Assembly: GCA_023394965.1 (NCBI GenBank)
Contig: JAEWZX010000007.1
Span: 62,001 to 126,000 of the forward strand
Length of the DNA stretch: 64,000 nucleotides
Direction of reading: 5' to 3'
Source: Pseudomonadota bacterium
GTDB taxonomy: Bacteria > Pseudomonadota > Alphaproteobacteria > Sphingomonadales > Sphingomonadaceae
This document shows, one piece after another, positions 16,095 through 25,634 of the stretch. Numbering within the stretch: position 1 is the first letter of the stretch; the number at the start of each line of letters is the position of its first letter. The notes beneath the pieces are model-generated. The model was not told where the DNA came from. It did no database searches and saw only the letters and a list, made by a program, of their open reading frames with translations. The position numbers were made by a program, and so were the translations under genes.

Positions 16095-16712
16095 TTACAT
16101 ATGGCTGAAAATATCGTGATCGGCCCATCCCGCCACGTCCAGCCGCGCGCGGGTGGGAAGGAAATCGAAACAGGCCTGCGCCATTTCGGTGCGCCCTTCG
16201 CGATCCAGCCGGCGATCCAGTTCTTCCTTCATCCGGTGCAGATAGCGAACGTCGCTAGCTGCATAATCGCGCTGCGCCTCGCTCAGTTCCGGTCCGCCCC
16301 AGTCGCTCGACTGCTGGGCCTTGGAAATATTTTCGCCCAGCAGTTCTTCCACCAGCATCTTCAGGCCGTGCCGGTCGGTATAGGTGCGGGTCAGCTTGCT
16401 GGCGATTTTCGTGCAATAACAAGGTTTTGCCATGACACCGAGATAGTATTCGATCGCGGCCAGATCGAAGCGTGCGAAATGGAACAGCTTCAGGCGCGCA
16501 GGATCGGCCAGAACCGCCTTGAGGTTGGGGGCATCATAAGTGCTGTCGGGACCGAAGCGGACAAGGTGTTCATCGCCCTTGCCATCGCTGATCTGGACGA
16601 CACACAGCCGGTCACGGATCGTGACGAGGCCCATGGTTTCGGTATCGACGGCAACAGGGCCGTCGGCGAGCACGCCTGCGGGGAGGTCTTCTTCGTGGAA
16701 ATGCACTGCCAT
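16095..16712 (-). CDS. rnd: Ribonuclease D-type 3'-5' exonuclease
   Basis: A 205-residue DEDDy exonuclease. Exo I is VAVDTETMGL (Asp and Glu), Exo II is LFHFARFDLAAIEYYLG and Exo III is YAASDVRYLHRMKEEL with its Tyr and Asp. It lacks the C-terminal HRDC domains of E. coli RNase D, as is common in short alphaproteobacterial forms. It trims structured RNA 3' ends such as tRNA precursors. The ATG at 16712 is supported by MAVHFHEEDLP, the usual family start. First gene of rnd-lptC-lptA. Confidence 0.9.
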   Translation of the reverse strand: MAVHFHEEDLPAGVLADGPVAVDTETMGLVTIRDRLCVVQISDGKGDEHLVRFGPDSTYDAPNLKAVLADPARLKLFHFARFDLAAIEYYLGVMAKPCYCTKIASKLTRTYTDRHGLKMLVEELLGENISKAQQSSDWGGPELSEAQRDYAASDVRYLHRMKEELDRRLDREGRTEMAQACFDFLPTRARLDVAGWADHDIFSHM

Positions 16713-16791
16713 ACGCGGGGCCTTAGGCCGATTGGGGATTGGTGGGAAGGGGTGCTGGCGAGGTGCGGCGGATCGGCCTAATCCGGCAGGC

Positions 16792-17475
16792 ATGGCAAGC
16801 GAAGCGATACCCGAAAGCTGGCAGCCCGTGCTGGGTCCGGTCCTGGCCACGCCGGAAGCGCGCAAACTCGGCGGGTTTCTGGTGGCTGAAGAGCAGGCAG
16901 GCATGGCGATCTATCCGCCGCGCGGCTGCCGGTTGAGAGCGCTGGACCTGACACCGCTGGAGGAGGTGAAGGTCGTGATCCTCGGGCAGGACCCGTATCA
17001 CGGGCCGGGGCAGGCGATGGGGCTGTGTTTCGCGGTTCCCGAGGGTGTGAGGATTCCGCCGAGTCTGGTCAATATCTACAAGGAACTGGAAGCGGACCTG
17101 GGCGTGACGCGGCCCGATCATGGCGATCTGAGCAAGTGGGCGCGGCAGGGTGTGCTGCTGCTCAACAACACGCTGACGGTGGAGGCAGGCAAGGCGGGCA
17201 GCCACGCCGGGCGGGGTTGGGATGCGATAACCGATGCCTGCGTTGCGGCCGTTGCCGCGCGCGCCGAGCCAAGCGTTTTCATCCTGTGGGGCAGCCATGC
17301 GCAGGCCAAGGCGAAGCGAATCGACGGGCTTCGCGATGGGCGCCATTGCGTGATCGAAAGCCCGCACCCCAGCCCGCTGTCGGCGCATCGCGGATTTTTC
17401 GGCTCGAAGCCTTTCAGCAGGACCAACAGCTTCCTCGCCGAACATGGGCGCGGGGCGATCGACTGGATGCTCTAG
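16792..17475 (+). CDS. ung: Uracil-DNA glycosylase, family 1
   Basis: A 227-residue enzyme that excises uracil from DNA to start base excision repair. VVILGQDPYHGPGQAMGL carries the catalytic Asp, and HPSPLSAHRGF is the minor-groove loop with the catalytic His. GVLLLNNTLTV and FILWGSHAQAK are also conserved. Length is right for Ung. It is divergent from rnd by 79 bp and convergent with the SDR gene. Confidence 0.97.
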   Translation: MASEAIPESWQPVLGPVLATPEARKLGGFLVAEEQAGMAIYPPRGCRLRALDLTPLEEVKVVILGQDPYHGPGQAMGLCFAVPEGVRIPPSLVNIYKELEADLGVTRPDHGDLSKWARQGVLLLNNTLTVEAGKAGSHAGRGWDAITDACVAAVAARAEPSVFILWGSHAQAKAKRIDGLRDGRHCVIESPHPSPLSAHRGFFGSKPFSRTNSFLAEHGRGAIDWML

Positions 17476-17516
17476 CCGCCTGGCCCCTTTGAGGCCGCGG
17501 ATATGGCCGTGAGCGA

Positions 17517-18296
17517 TCAGAAGATCGTGTAGCCGCCGTCGATCACCACCGAATCGCCCGTATGGAAGCGGCTGGCATCGCTGGCGAAATACACTGCGAT
17601 ACCGGCAAAGTCCTCGCCTTCGCCCCAGCGCCGCATGGGCACACGGCCGATCGCCTTTTCATTGAAGGCCTCCCACTTTTGCAGGCGCTCGGTCATTTCG
17701 GTGGCGATCCAGCCCGGCAGGATGGCATTTGTGCGGATGCCATGTCGGGCCAGCTCCACCGCCGTCCCGCGGACCATGGCCAGCACGCCTGCCTTGGTGG
17801 CGGCATAGGCCTGGTTCTGCGGGGCACCGTGGATCGCCGACACGCTGGAGGTGACCAACAGCGACCCGCCCTTGTCGCCGCCTTCCGCGCGCGCAACCAT
17901 ATGCCTGGACGCTTCGCGGAAGGTCCAGAACACCGCGTCGAGATTAACGGTGGTGATCCTGCGCCACTGCTCGGTGGTCTGCTCCACCAAGGGCGCGCTG
18001 GCGCCAACGCCTGCATTGGCGATGCAAGTGTCGATCCGGCCCAGCCGCGACAGGCTTTCCGCCATCGCGTCCACTACCGCCGTTTCATCGGAGACATCGA
18101 CTGCCAGCGCTTCGACGCGCGTGCCATGGACCTTGAGCCGTTCCAGCGCCGCCGCGTTCTTGCCCGCATTGCGGCCCCAGATCGCGACATCCGCGCCCGC
18201 CGCGGCCAGCCCTTCTGCCATGCCGAGCCCGATGCCGCCATTGCCGCCGGTCACGACCGCCACTTTGCCGGTGAGATCGAAGGGGTTGAAGGCCAT
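17517..18296 (-). CDS. SDR-family oxidoreductase downstream of gltD
   Basis: A 259-residue classical short-chain dehydrogenase. The cofactor motif is VTGGNGGIGLGMAEGL (about residues 14-29), NAG is at IANAGVGAS, and the catalytic YxxxK is AYAATKAGV. Acidic DVSDETAVV follows strand 4. The substrate is unknown. It starts 14 bp after gltD stops, so it is probably transcribed with gltBD, though no functional tie to glutamate synthesis is evident. Confidence 0.85.
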   Translation of the reverse strand: MAFNPFDLTGKVAVVTGGNGGIGLGMAEGLAAAGADVAIWGRNAGKNAAALERLKVHGTRVEALAVDVSDETAVVDAMAESLSRLGRIDTCIANAGVGASAPLVEQTTEQWRRITTVNLDAVFWTFREASRHMVARAEGGDKGGSLLVTSSVSAIHGAPQNQAYAATKAGVLAMVRGTAVELARHGIRTNAILPGWIATEMTERLQKWEAFNEKAIGRVPMRRWGEGEDFAGIAVYFASDASRFHTGDSVVIDGGYTIF

Positions 18297-18310
18297 GGCT
18301 GTGTTTCCTT

Positions 18311-19747
18311 TCAGCGGGGCAGTTCGCTCTTCCCCATCAGCGCCAGATCGACCGCCCGTGCGCACTGGCGCCCTTCGCGGATCGCCCAGACGACCAGGCT
18401 TTGCCCGCGCCGCATATCGCCACAGGAAAACACATTGGCTTCGCTGGTGAGGTACCATTCGGTATCCGCAGCGACATTGCCCCGACCGTCGAGATCGACG
18501 CCCGCCCGGTCGAGCAAGCCCCGCCGCTTGGGTCCGGTAAAGCCCATGGCCAGCAGGATCAGGTCCGCCTTCAGCGTGAATTCGCTGCCTTCGACTTCCT
18601 GCATCTTGCCGTCGCGCCATTCCACCCGCACGCATTCGAGGCCGGCGACATCGCCGTTTTCCTCGACCACGCGCTTGGTCAGCACGGCCCAGTCGCGGTC
18701 CACGCCTTCTTCATGGCTGGAGGACGTCCTCAGCTTGAGTGGCCAGTCGGGCCAGGTCAGCGCCTTGTCTTCCTTTTCCGGCGGTTTGGGCATGATTTCC
18801 AGCTGGGTGACGCTTGCCGCCCCCTGCCGGTTGCTGGTGCCAACGCAGTCGCTGCCGGTATCGCCGCCGCCGATCACGATGACATGCTTGCCGGTTGCGG
18901 TGAGTGATCCGCGCGGTGCGGCCCGCACTTCATCATCGCCCGCATTACGCTTGTTCTGCTGGGTCAGGAATTCCATCGCGAAGCGCACGCCGTTGAGTTC
19001 CGATCCCGGAATGTCGAGCATGCGCGCTTCCTCTGCGCCGCCGGCCAGAACGACGGCATCGAAATTTTCCTTCAACGCCTGGAAACTCACTTCCACGCCC
19101 ACTTCGCTGCTGGTGCGGAACTGGACGCCTTCTGCTTCCATCTGCACCGCGCGGCGGTTGATGAGGTGCTTTTCCATCTTGAAGTCGGGAATGCCGTAAC
19201 GCAGCAGCCCGCCGATACGGTCGCTCTTTTCGAACACGGTCACCGCATGGCCCGCACGCGCCAGTTGCTGGGCGCAGGCCAGGCCCGCCGGACCGCTGCC
19301 GATCACTGCCACAGATTTTCCGCTCCGCCGTTCGGGGATCTGCGGCTTGACCCAGCCTTCCTGAAAACCGCGATCGATGATCGCACATTCGATGGATTTG
19401 ATCGTGACCGGGCTGTCGATGATGTTCAGTGTGCAGGCCGCTTCGCACGGGGCGGGGCAGATGCGGCCGGTGAATTCCGGGAAATTGTTGGTCGAATGCA
19501 GCACTTCGAGCGCATTCTTCCAGTCATCTTCATAGACCAGGTGGTTCCAGTCCGGGATGATATTGTTCACCGGGCAGCCGTTGTGACAATAGGGGATGCC
19601 GCAATTCATGCAGCGCGCAGCCTGCGTCTGCAGCTGCTTTTCCGACAGCGGAACAACGAACTCCTTGTAGTGAGTCAGCCGTTCTTTCGGATCGCGATAG
19701 GTCCGATCCTCGCGTTCGTATTCGAGGAAACCTGTTTCCTTGCCCAT
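18311..19747 (-). CDS. gltD: Glutamate synthase (NADPH) small subunit
   Basis: A 478-residue flavoprotein that passes electrons from NADPH to the large subunit. The N-terminal cysteines CMNCGIPYCHNGCPVNN ligate 4Fe-4S clusters. The FAD motif is GSGPAGLACAQQLARAGH (about 150) and the NADPH motif is VIGGGDTGSDCVGTSNRQGA (about 295). The C-terminal FAD loop is NVFSCGDMRRGQSLVVWAI. It lies 5 bp downstream of gltB. Confidence 0.97.
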   Translation of the reverse strand: MGKETGFLEYEREDRTYRDPKERLTHYKEFVVPLSEKQLQTQAARCMNCGIPYCHNGCPVNNIIPDWNHLVYEDDWKNALEVLHSTNNFPEFTGRICPAPCEAACTLNIIDSPVTIKSIECAIIDRGFQEGWVKPQIPERRSGKSVAVIGSGPAGLACAQQLARAGHAVTVFEKSDRIGGLLRYGIPDFKMEKHLINRRAVQMEAEGVQFRTSSEVGVEVSFQALKENFDAVVLAGGAEEARMLDIPGSELNGVRFAMEFLTQQNKRNAGDDEVRAAPRGSLTATGKHVIVIGGGDTGSDCVGTSNRQGAASVTQLEIMPKPPEKEDKALTWPDWPLKLRTSSSHEEGVDRDWAVLTKRVVEENGDVAGLECVRVEWRDGKMQEVEGSEFTLKADLILLAMGFTGPKRRGLLDRAGVDLDGRGNVAADTEWYLTSEANVFSCGDMRRGQSLVVWAIREGRQCARAVDLALMGKSELPR

Positions 19748-19752
19748 GACCC

Positions 19753-22700
19753 TTACTCCGCCGCTTCCATTGCGGCCTGTTCGCGTTCACCCTCGAGTGA
19801 CTTGAGCGCCCTGGCGTAGTCGCGCGGCATCACCTTGCGGAAATTCTTCAGCTCGTCGGCCCAATTGTCCAGCAACGCCTTGGCCCGCGCCGATCCGGTG
19901 TGAAGCAAATGGCGTTCCACCAGCACCTTCACCCGTTCGGCATCATGATAGAGCGGATCGCCCATGCCGAAGTTTTCGACCGAAACACCGCGCTGCTGCG
20001 GTTTGCCCCAGCTCTTTTCAGCGCCATCGCCATCGCCCGGCTGAACGTCCAGAACATCGACCTGGGCCGGGTTGCACAGCTGTTCGAAGCGGCGGTCGGG
20101 ATCGTAGACATAGGCAATGCCGCCGCTCATTCCTGCGGCGAAATTGCGGCCCGTGGGGCCCAGAACGCAGACCACACCGCCGGTCATGTATTCGCAGCCA
20201 TGATCGCCCGTCCCTTCGACGACGGCAACAGCGCCCGAATTGCGCACGGCAAAACGTTCACCCGCAACCCCGTGGAAATAGGCTTCCCCGGCAATCGCGC
20301 CATAGAGCACCGTATTGCCGACGATGATGTTTTCGCCCGGCGCGCGCGGGGCATCGTCGGGCTGGCGCACGATGATGCGGCCGCCCGACAGGCCCTTGCC
20401 GACATAGTCGTTGGCATCGCCCGTCAGGCTTACGGTTACGCCATGGGCCAGCCAGGCACCGAAGCTCTGCCCGGCAACACCGGTAAAGTCGATGCGGATG
20501 GTGTCGGGCTGGAGACCCGAATGGCCGTGCGCTTCGGCGATGCGGCCCGACAGCATGGCGCCAACGGTGCGGTTCACATTGCGGATGGTCCGCGTCAGCT
20601 CAACCGCCTGCCCGCTTTCGATGGCGGGTTTGCAGGCTTCGATTAGTTCGACATCCAGCGCCGCGGCAAGGCCGTGATCCTGTTTCTCGGTATGGTGAAG
20701 CTTGCGCCCTTCTTCCAGCGGAACCGCGTGGAGGATGCGCTTCAGGTCCACGCCGTGGGCCTTCCAGTGCCGTTCCACCCGGCGCATGTCGAGCCGGTCG
20801 ACCCGGCCGACCATTTCTTCGACCGTGCGGAAGCCCATATCGGCCATGATGGCGCGCAGTTCTTCCGCCACGAAGAAGAAGTAATTGATCACATGTTCCG
20901 GCGTGCCGGTGAAACGCTTGCGCAGCACCGGATCCTGGGTGGCGACGCCGACCGGGCAGGTGTTCAGATGGCATTTGCGCATCATGATGCAGCCGGCGGC
21001 GATCAGCGGTGCGGTGGCGAAACCGAATTCGTCCGCGCCCAATAGCGCGCCGATGGCAACATCGCGGCCCGTGCGCAGACCGCCATCGACCTGCACGGCG
21101 ATGCGGCTGCGCAGATCGTTGAGCAACAGCGTCTGCTGGGTTTCCGCCAGGCCGATTTCCCACGGCGACCCCGCATGGGTCAGGCTGGTCAGCGGGCTGG
21201 CCCCCGTACCGCCTTCATAGCCCGAGATGGTGAGGTGGTCAGCCTTGGACTTCGACACACCCGCGGCGACGGTGCCCACGCCCACTTCGGACACCAGCTT
21301 GACCGAAATACGGCTCTTGGGCTGGACGTTCTTGAGGTCGTGGATCAGCTGCGCCAGATCTTCGATCGAATAGATGTCATGGTGCGGCGGCGGCGAAATC
21401 AGGCCCACACCGGGCGTTGCATGGCGCACCGCGCCGATACGCTTGTCGACTTTGTGGCCGGGCAGCTGCCCGCCTTCGCCGGGCTTGGCGCCCTGGGCCA
21501 TCTTGATCTGGATATCGTCCGAATTGACGAGATATTCCGTCGTCACGCCGAAGCGGCCGCTGGCGACCTGCTTGATCCGGCTGCGCATCGAATCGCCATT
21601 GTCCAGCGGGCGGAAGCGTTCCGGCTCCTCGCCACCTTCGCCCGTGTTCGACCGGCCGCCAAGACGGTTCATGGCAATGGCCAGGGTCGAATGCGCTTCG
21701 TGGCTGATCGAACCGAAGCTCATCGCTCCGGTGCTGAACCGCTTCACGATTTCGGCTGCGGGTTCGACTTCGTCGATCGGGATCGGCTGTTCTGCGGATT
21801 TCAGTTCCATCAATCCGCGGATCGTCAGCAGGCGTTCGGACTGCTCGTTGATCGATGCGGCGAATTCTTCGTAATTCTTGGCATTGTTGCCGCGTACCGC
21901 GTGCTGCAGCTGGGCAACCGATTGCGGCGTCCAGGCATGGGCTTCGCCGCGCAGGCGATACTGGTAGATACCGCCGACATCGAGCATGCCCTTGTACAGC
22001 GGATTGTCGCCATAAGCCTGCGCGTGGCGCAGCACCGCTTCTTCGGCAACTTCCTTCAGGCCGATGCCTTCGATGGTTGTCGCAGTGCCGGCGAAATAGG
22101 CATCGATGAATTCGGAATTGAGCCCGACCGCATCGAAGATCTGCGCCCCGCAATAGGACTGATAGGTCGATATGCCCATTTTGGACATGACCTTGAGAAT
22201 GCCCTTGCCGACTGCCTTGACGTAATTCCTGGCAACATCGCCCTGCTCCAGTTCGGGGAAGCGCTGGCTGCGCAGGTTCTCGATCGTTTCGAGGGCGAGA
22301 TAGGGATTGATCCCTTCGGCACCGTACCCTGCCAGCGCGCAGAAATGATGGACTTCGCGAGCTTCGCCGGTTTCGATGACAAGGCCGGTCTGCATGCGCA
22401 GACCCTGCCGCACCAGCTGGTGGTGGACAGCGCTGGTCGCCAGCAATGCAGGCATCGGAATGCGATCCGGGCCCTGATTGCGGTCGGACAGAATCAGGAT
22501 GTTGGCATCGCCCAGTACCGCTTCGGTCGCGGCCCAGCACATTTCCTTCAGCGCCATCGCCAAACCTTCGGCGCCGGTGCTGGCATCCCAGGTGATATCG
22601 ATTGTGGCGGTGCGGAACGCACCGTCCAGCGCGACTTCGACCGAACGGATCTTGGCAAGATCCTGATTGGTCAGGATCGGCTGCGACACTTCCAGCCGCT

Positions 22701-24405
22701 TGTGCGTGCCGCCATCGCGCCCCAACAGGTTCGGGCGCGGGCCGATCATCGACAGCAGGCTCATCACCAGTTCTTCGCGGATCGGATCGATCGGCGGGTT
22801 GGTGACCTGCGCGAAATTCTGTTTGAAATAATCGTAAAGCAGACGGCTGCGATCGCTCAGCACGGCGATGGGCGTGTCGGTGCCCATCGATCCGATCGGG
22901 TCTTCCCCTCCTGCCGCCATCGGCTCGAGGAAACGCGAGATGTCTTCCTGCGTGTAACCGAAGGCCTGCTGCCGTTCGAGCAGGCTGGTCGTCGGTTCGG
23001 GCGTGGCGGAAAGATCCGGCTCGATATGGTCCAGATCGCCCAGCTTGTACTGCGCTTTTTGCAGCCACTCTTCATAAGGCTCCGCCCCGGCCAGCTGGGT
23101 CTTGAGCTCCTCGTCCTCGACGATGCGGCCTTCTTCCAGGTCGATCAGCAGCATGCGGCCCGGCTGGAGCCGCCACTTGCGCGTGATATCCTCGTCCTTG
23201 AACGGCAACACGCCGCTTTCCGAGGCGAGCACCACGAGATCGTCCTTGGTCGTGCACCAGCGGGCCGGACGCAGACCGTTGCGGTCGAGACAGGCACCGA
23301 TCTGACGGCCATCGGTAAAGCATACCGCGGCCGGGCCGTCCCATGGCTCCATCAGTGCGGCGTGATATTCGTAAAAGGCGCGCCGTGCGGGATCGATCAG
23401 CGGATCCTTGGCCCAGGCTTCGGGCATCAGCATCATCATCGCATGGGCGAGGCTGTAGCCGCCGGTCAGCAACAGTTCGAGCGCATTGTCGAGACAGGCC
23501 GTGTCCGACTGGCCATGCGGAATCAGCGGCCACATCTTGTCGAGATCGGCGCCGAGCAGCTCGCTTTCCATGGTCCGGCGGCGGGCTTCCATCCAGTTCA
23601 CATTGCCGCGAACCGTGTTTATTTCGCCATTATGGGCCATGAACCTGTAGGGGTGGGCCAGACGCCAGCTCGGGAACGTATTCGTCGAGAAGCGCTGGTG
23701 AACCAGGCCGAGGGCCGACACGCAGTCGGGGTCGCGCAGGTCGTCGTAGAAACTGCCGACCTGATTGGCCAGCAGCAGCCCCTTGTACACCACGGTGCGG
23801 CTGGAGAAGCTGGGGATGTAGGTCTTGCTAAGGCCTTCTATGCCATGCTTTTTTTCCAGCGCCTTGAGCGGGTTCAGCGTTTGCTTGCGGATCACCACCA
23901 GCTTGCGCTCGAAAGCATCCTGATCGGTACAATTGTCGCCGCGGGCGATGATGCACTGACGGATCACCGGCATCGATTCCACAACCGCCTTGCCCAGCCC
24001 GTCCAGCGTGGTCGGCACGTCGCGCCAGCCGATTACCCGCTGACCTTCCTTTTCGGCGAAGCGTTCGAGCTGTTCAGTGACGAAATCGAGCGCCTGATCC
24101 GCAGGTGGCAGGAAACACATCGCCACCGCGTAATCGCCCGGCTGGGGCAGGTCGTGGCCGTTATCCGTCGCCCATTTGCGCAGCAGCGGGTCGGGAATCT
24201 GCAGCAGGATACCCGCGCCGTCTCCCAGCAGCGGATCCGCGCCGACCGCGCCGCGGTGATCGAGGTTGGCAAGAATTTCAAGCGCTTGCGTGACGATGGC
24301 ATGGCTCTTCGCGCCCTTGATATGGGCGACCATGCCGACACCGCAGGCATCGTGTTCGTTACGTGGATCGTAAAGACCCGTGGCTAGGGGCGGCGTGCGT
24401 CCCAT
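19753..24405 (-). CDS. gltB: Glutamate synthase large subunit
   Basis: A 1550-residue enzyme that converts glutamine and 2-oxoglutarate to two glutamates. The class II amidotransferase nucleophile is the Cys of ACGVGMVAHIKG, exposed after loss of a ~23-residue propeptide. 3Fe-4S ligands lie in KCHLNTCPVGVATQ, FMN-binding glycine motifs in GYEGGTGASPLTSL, and the C-terminal GXGXG beta-helix around GLSGGRIIVRQP. I chose the ATG at 24405 because GGAGG lies 11 nt before it. First gene of gltB-gltD-SDR, with a 228-bp leader region holding a 16-bp palindrome. Confidence 0.96.
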   Translation of the reverse strand: MGRTPPLATGLYDPRNEHDACGVGMVAHIKGAKSHAIVTQALEILANLDHRGAVGADPLLGDGAGILLQIPDPLLRKWATDNGHDLPQPGDYAVAMCFLPPADQALDFVTEQLERFAEKEGQRVIGWRDVPTTLDGLGKAVVESMPVIRQCIIARGDNCTDQDAFERKLVVIRKQTLNPLKALEKKHGIEGLSKTYIPSFSSRTVVYKGLLLANQVGSFYDDLRDPDCVSALGLVHQRFSTNTFPSWRLAHPYRFMAHNGEINTVRGNVNWMEARRRTMESELLGADLDKMWPLIPHGQSDTACLDNALELLLTGGYSLAHAMMMLMPEAWAKDPLIDPARRAFYEYHAALMEPWDGPAAVCFTDGRQIGACLDRNGLRPARWCTTKDDLVVLASESGVLPFKDEDITRKWRLQPGRMLLIDLEEGRIVEDEELKTQLAGAEPYEEWLQKAQYKLGDLDHIEPDLSATPEPTTSLLERQQAFGYTQEDISRFLEPMAAGGEDPIGSMGTDTPIAVLSDRSRLLYDYFKQNFAQVTNPPIDPIREELVMSLLSMIGPRPNLLGRDGGTHKRLEVSQPILTNQDLAKIRSVEVALDGAFRTATIDITWDASTGAEGLAMALKEMCWAATEAVLGDANILILSDRNQGPDRIPMPALLATSAVHHQLVRQGLRMQTGLVIETGEAREVHHFCALAGYGAEGINPYLALETIENLRSQRFPELEQGDVARNYVKAVGKGILKVMSKMGISTYQSYCGAQIFDAVGLNSEFIDAYFAGTATTIEGIGLKEVAEEAVLRHAQAYGDNPLYKGMLDVGGIYQYRLRGEAHAWTPQSVAQLQHAVRGNNAKNYEEFAASINEQSERLLTIRGLMELKSAEQPIPIDEVEPAAEIVKRFSTGAMSFGSISHEAHSTLAIAMNRLGGRSNTGEGGEEPERFRPLDNGDSMRSRIKQVASGRFGVTTEYLVNSDDIQIKMAQGAKPGEGGQLPGHKVDKRIGAVRHATPGVGLISPPPHHDIYSIEDLAQLIHDLKNVQPKSRISVKLVSEVGVGTVAAGVSKSKADHLTISGYEGGTGASPLTSLTHAGSPWEIGLAETQQTLLLNDLRSRIAVQVDGGLRTGRDVAIGALLGADEFGFATAPLIAAGCIMMRKCHLNTCPVGVATQDPVLRKRFTGTPEHVINYFFFVAEELRAIMADMGFRTVEEMVGRVDRLDMRRVERHWKAHGVDLKRILHAVPLEEGRKLHHTEKQDHGLAAALDVELIEACKPAIESGQAVELTRTIRNVNRTVGAMLSGRIAEAHGHSGLQPDTIRIDFTGVAGQSFGAWLAHGVTVSLTGDANDYVGKGLSGGRIIVRQPDDAPRAPGENIIVGNTVLYGAIAGEAYFHGVAGERFAVRNSGAVAVVEGTGDHGCEYMTGGVVCVLGPTGRNFAAGMSGGIAYVYDPDRRFEQLCNPAQVDVLDVQPGDGDGAEKSWGKPQQRGVSVENFGMGDPLYHDAERVKVLVERHLLHTGSARAKALLDNWADELKNFRKVMPRDYARALKSLEGEREQAAMEAAE

Positions 24406-24478
24406 TGGCGAAGCGTCCTCCTTCGTGCCCGCCGACCGGCCTCGCAAAAGAGCGGGGCGGCCGGGAACAGGATCTATC

Positions 24479-24494
24479 GGCACCGCGCGGTGCC
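24479..24494. promoter_or_regulatory. Perfect 16-bp palindrome upstream of gltB
   Basis: GGCACCGCGCGGTGCC is its own reverse complement and lies 74 bp upstream of the gltB ATG, in a 228-bp gap (24406-24633) with no gene. It could be a regulator operator or an mRNA leader hairpin. A looser 7-bp repeat (GAAGCCT at 24511, AGGCTTC at 24571) flanks a T-rich stretch further upstream. Confidence 0.5.
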
Positions 24495-24633
24495 TGCAAA
24501 ATTGCGTGAAGAAGCCTCATGCCGACAGGAACGGTTTTTTGCAACTGCGAACGGCGTAGCAAAATTTCACAGGCTTCAAGATTTCCACTTTACCCCATGT
24601 TTCGGCACGGGAAATCGCCGGGTGCGTCCGCGG

Positions 24634-25605
24634 CTATTTCTGCCCGCTTACCCGATTGAGCCGGTCGAGCGCGCTGCGCAGATCTGCCTGCGGATTGGTG
24701 GCACTTTCCTGCGGGCGCGGCCGCTGGGTGCCGCGTTCCGCCTCGCGACGCAGAAAGGCAACCACGGGGTCGGTATCCTGGGGGCTGGCGACCGGCTCGG
24801 CCCGATGCGCTTTCAGTGCGTTTTCAAGCCGTGCTGTCAGGGCATCCAGCGACAGATCGCCAAGTGCTTCGGTCGTGAACGGACGATTGGTGCTGCTTGG
24901 CTGCGCCGTTCCAGGCTGCGCGCGTTCCTGTTCGGTGGGCATCGTTCCGGTTATCGCATCCTTGCCGGCCAGGATGAATGAAGGATCGCCCTCCATCTCT
25001 TCCTTCTGCTCCTGCGGAAGGCTGGCAGGTGCATCGGAGTGATCGCGATGTGTCTGCGGGGGCAGCTGTCGCGCGACCGGAACGCTCTCGTCCTGCTCCG
25101 CCGCCCCATCGTTCTGCGCTTCCAGCGGGCCCGTTGGATGTGAAAATGGCCGATTGGCGATGGTCCCGCTCTTCACCGCATTCGCTTCGACAGCGGTAAT
25201 CCCTTCCTCTTCCATATCCTCACGCGGATTGAAGGGACGGCGCGGGCTGTTCCTTGCTGCAGGTGGCGGGACGTCTTCCTCCTCGTCCTCGGGAAGCCAG
25301 ACCTTGTCGATATCCGCATACCCGTCGTCATCGTCCTCGCTGACCGCATCACTGATTGCCGTGACCCGCATGGCCAGTACGATGCCGATCAGAAATCCAA
25401 GCAGAGCGGCCGCAAGCGACAACGCCATGCGCACCGCAGTGCCGGTCAGGAGGCCATCGATCGCCAGACGTTCGGCGAGTGACTGATGGATGGCTGCTGG
25501 CATGACGAACAGGCCAAGCCCCATCAGCAGGGCAAACCACACGCCGACGCCCCATTTGAATGCCGGGTGCCTGCTGATCGGGACATTGTGGGTCGCGTCG
25601 GTCAT
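24634..25605 (-). CDS. Two-TM protein with long acidic disordered tail
   Basis: A 323-residue protein of no family I recognise. Two transmembrane helices (about residues 20-42 and 57-80) are followed by an acidic segment (SEDDDDGYADIDKVWLPEDEEEDV) and a long Pro/Gln/Glu-rich low-complexity region. A short conserved-looking C-terminal helix (LGDLSLDALTARLENALKAH, about 250-270) ends it. The layout suggests a membrane-anchored scaffold with a cytoplasmic tail, which is an inference. It lies 29 bp downstream of the exosortase-associated glycosyltransferase and may share its transcript. Confidence 0.7.
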   Translation of the reverse strand: MTDATHNVPISRHPAFKWGVGVWFALLMGLGLFVMPAAIHQSLAERLAIDGLLTGTAVRMALSLAAALLGFLIGIVLAMRVTAISDAVSEDDDDGYADIDKVWLPEDEEEDVPPPAARNSPRRPFNPREDMEEEGITAVEANAVKSGTIANRPFSHPTGPLEAQNDGAAEQDESVPVARQLPPQTHRDHSDAPASLPQEQKEEMEGDPSFILAGKDAITGTMPTEQERAQPGTAQPSSTNRPFTTEALGDLSLDALTARLENALKAHRAEPVASPQDTDPVVAFLRREAERGTQRPRPQESATNPQADLRSALDRLNRVSGQK

Positions 25606-25634
25606 CGGTCGGTCTAATACTCTGTACAGGCGGC

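Noticed and set aside
21175..24387. A 1070-codon plus-strand open frame antisense to gltB
   Set aside because: gltB on the minus strand has all catalytic motifs. The antisense frame has no recognisable domain and is a by-product of GC-biased third positions.
24511..24577. Possible riboswitch upstream of gltB
   Set aside because: Only a 7-bp repeat around a 53-nt loop. I could not match a glutamine or other known riboswitch core.
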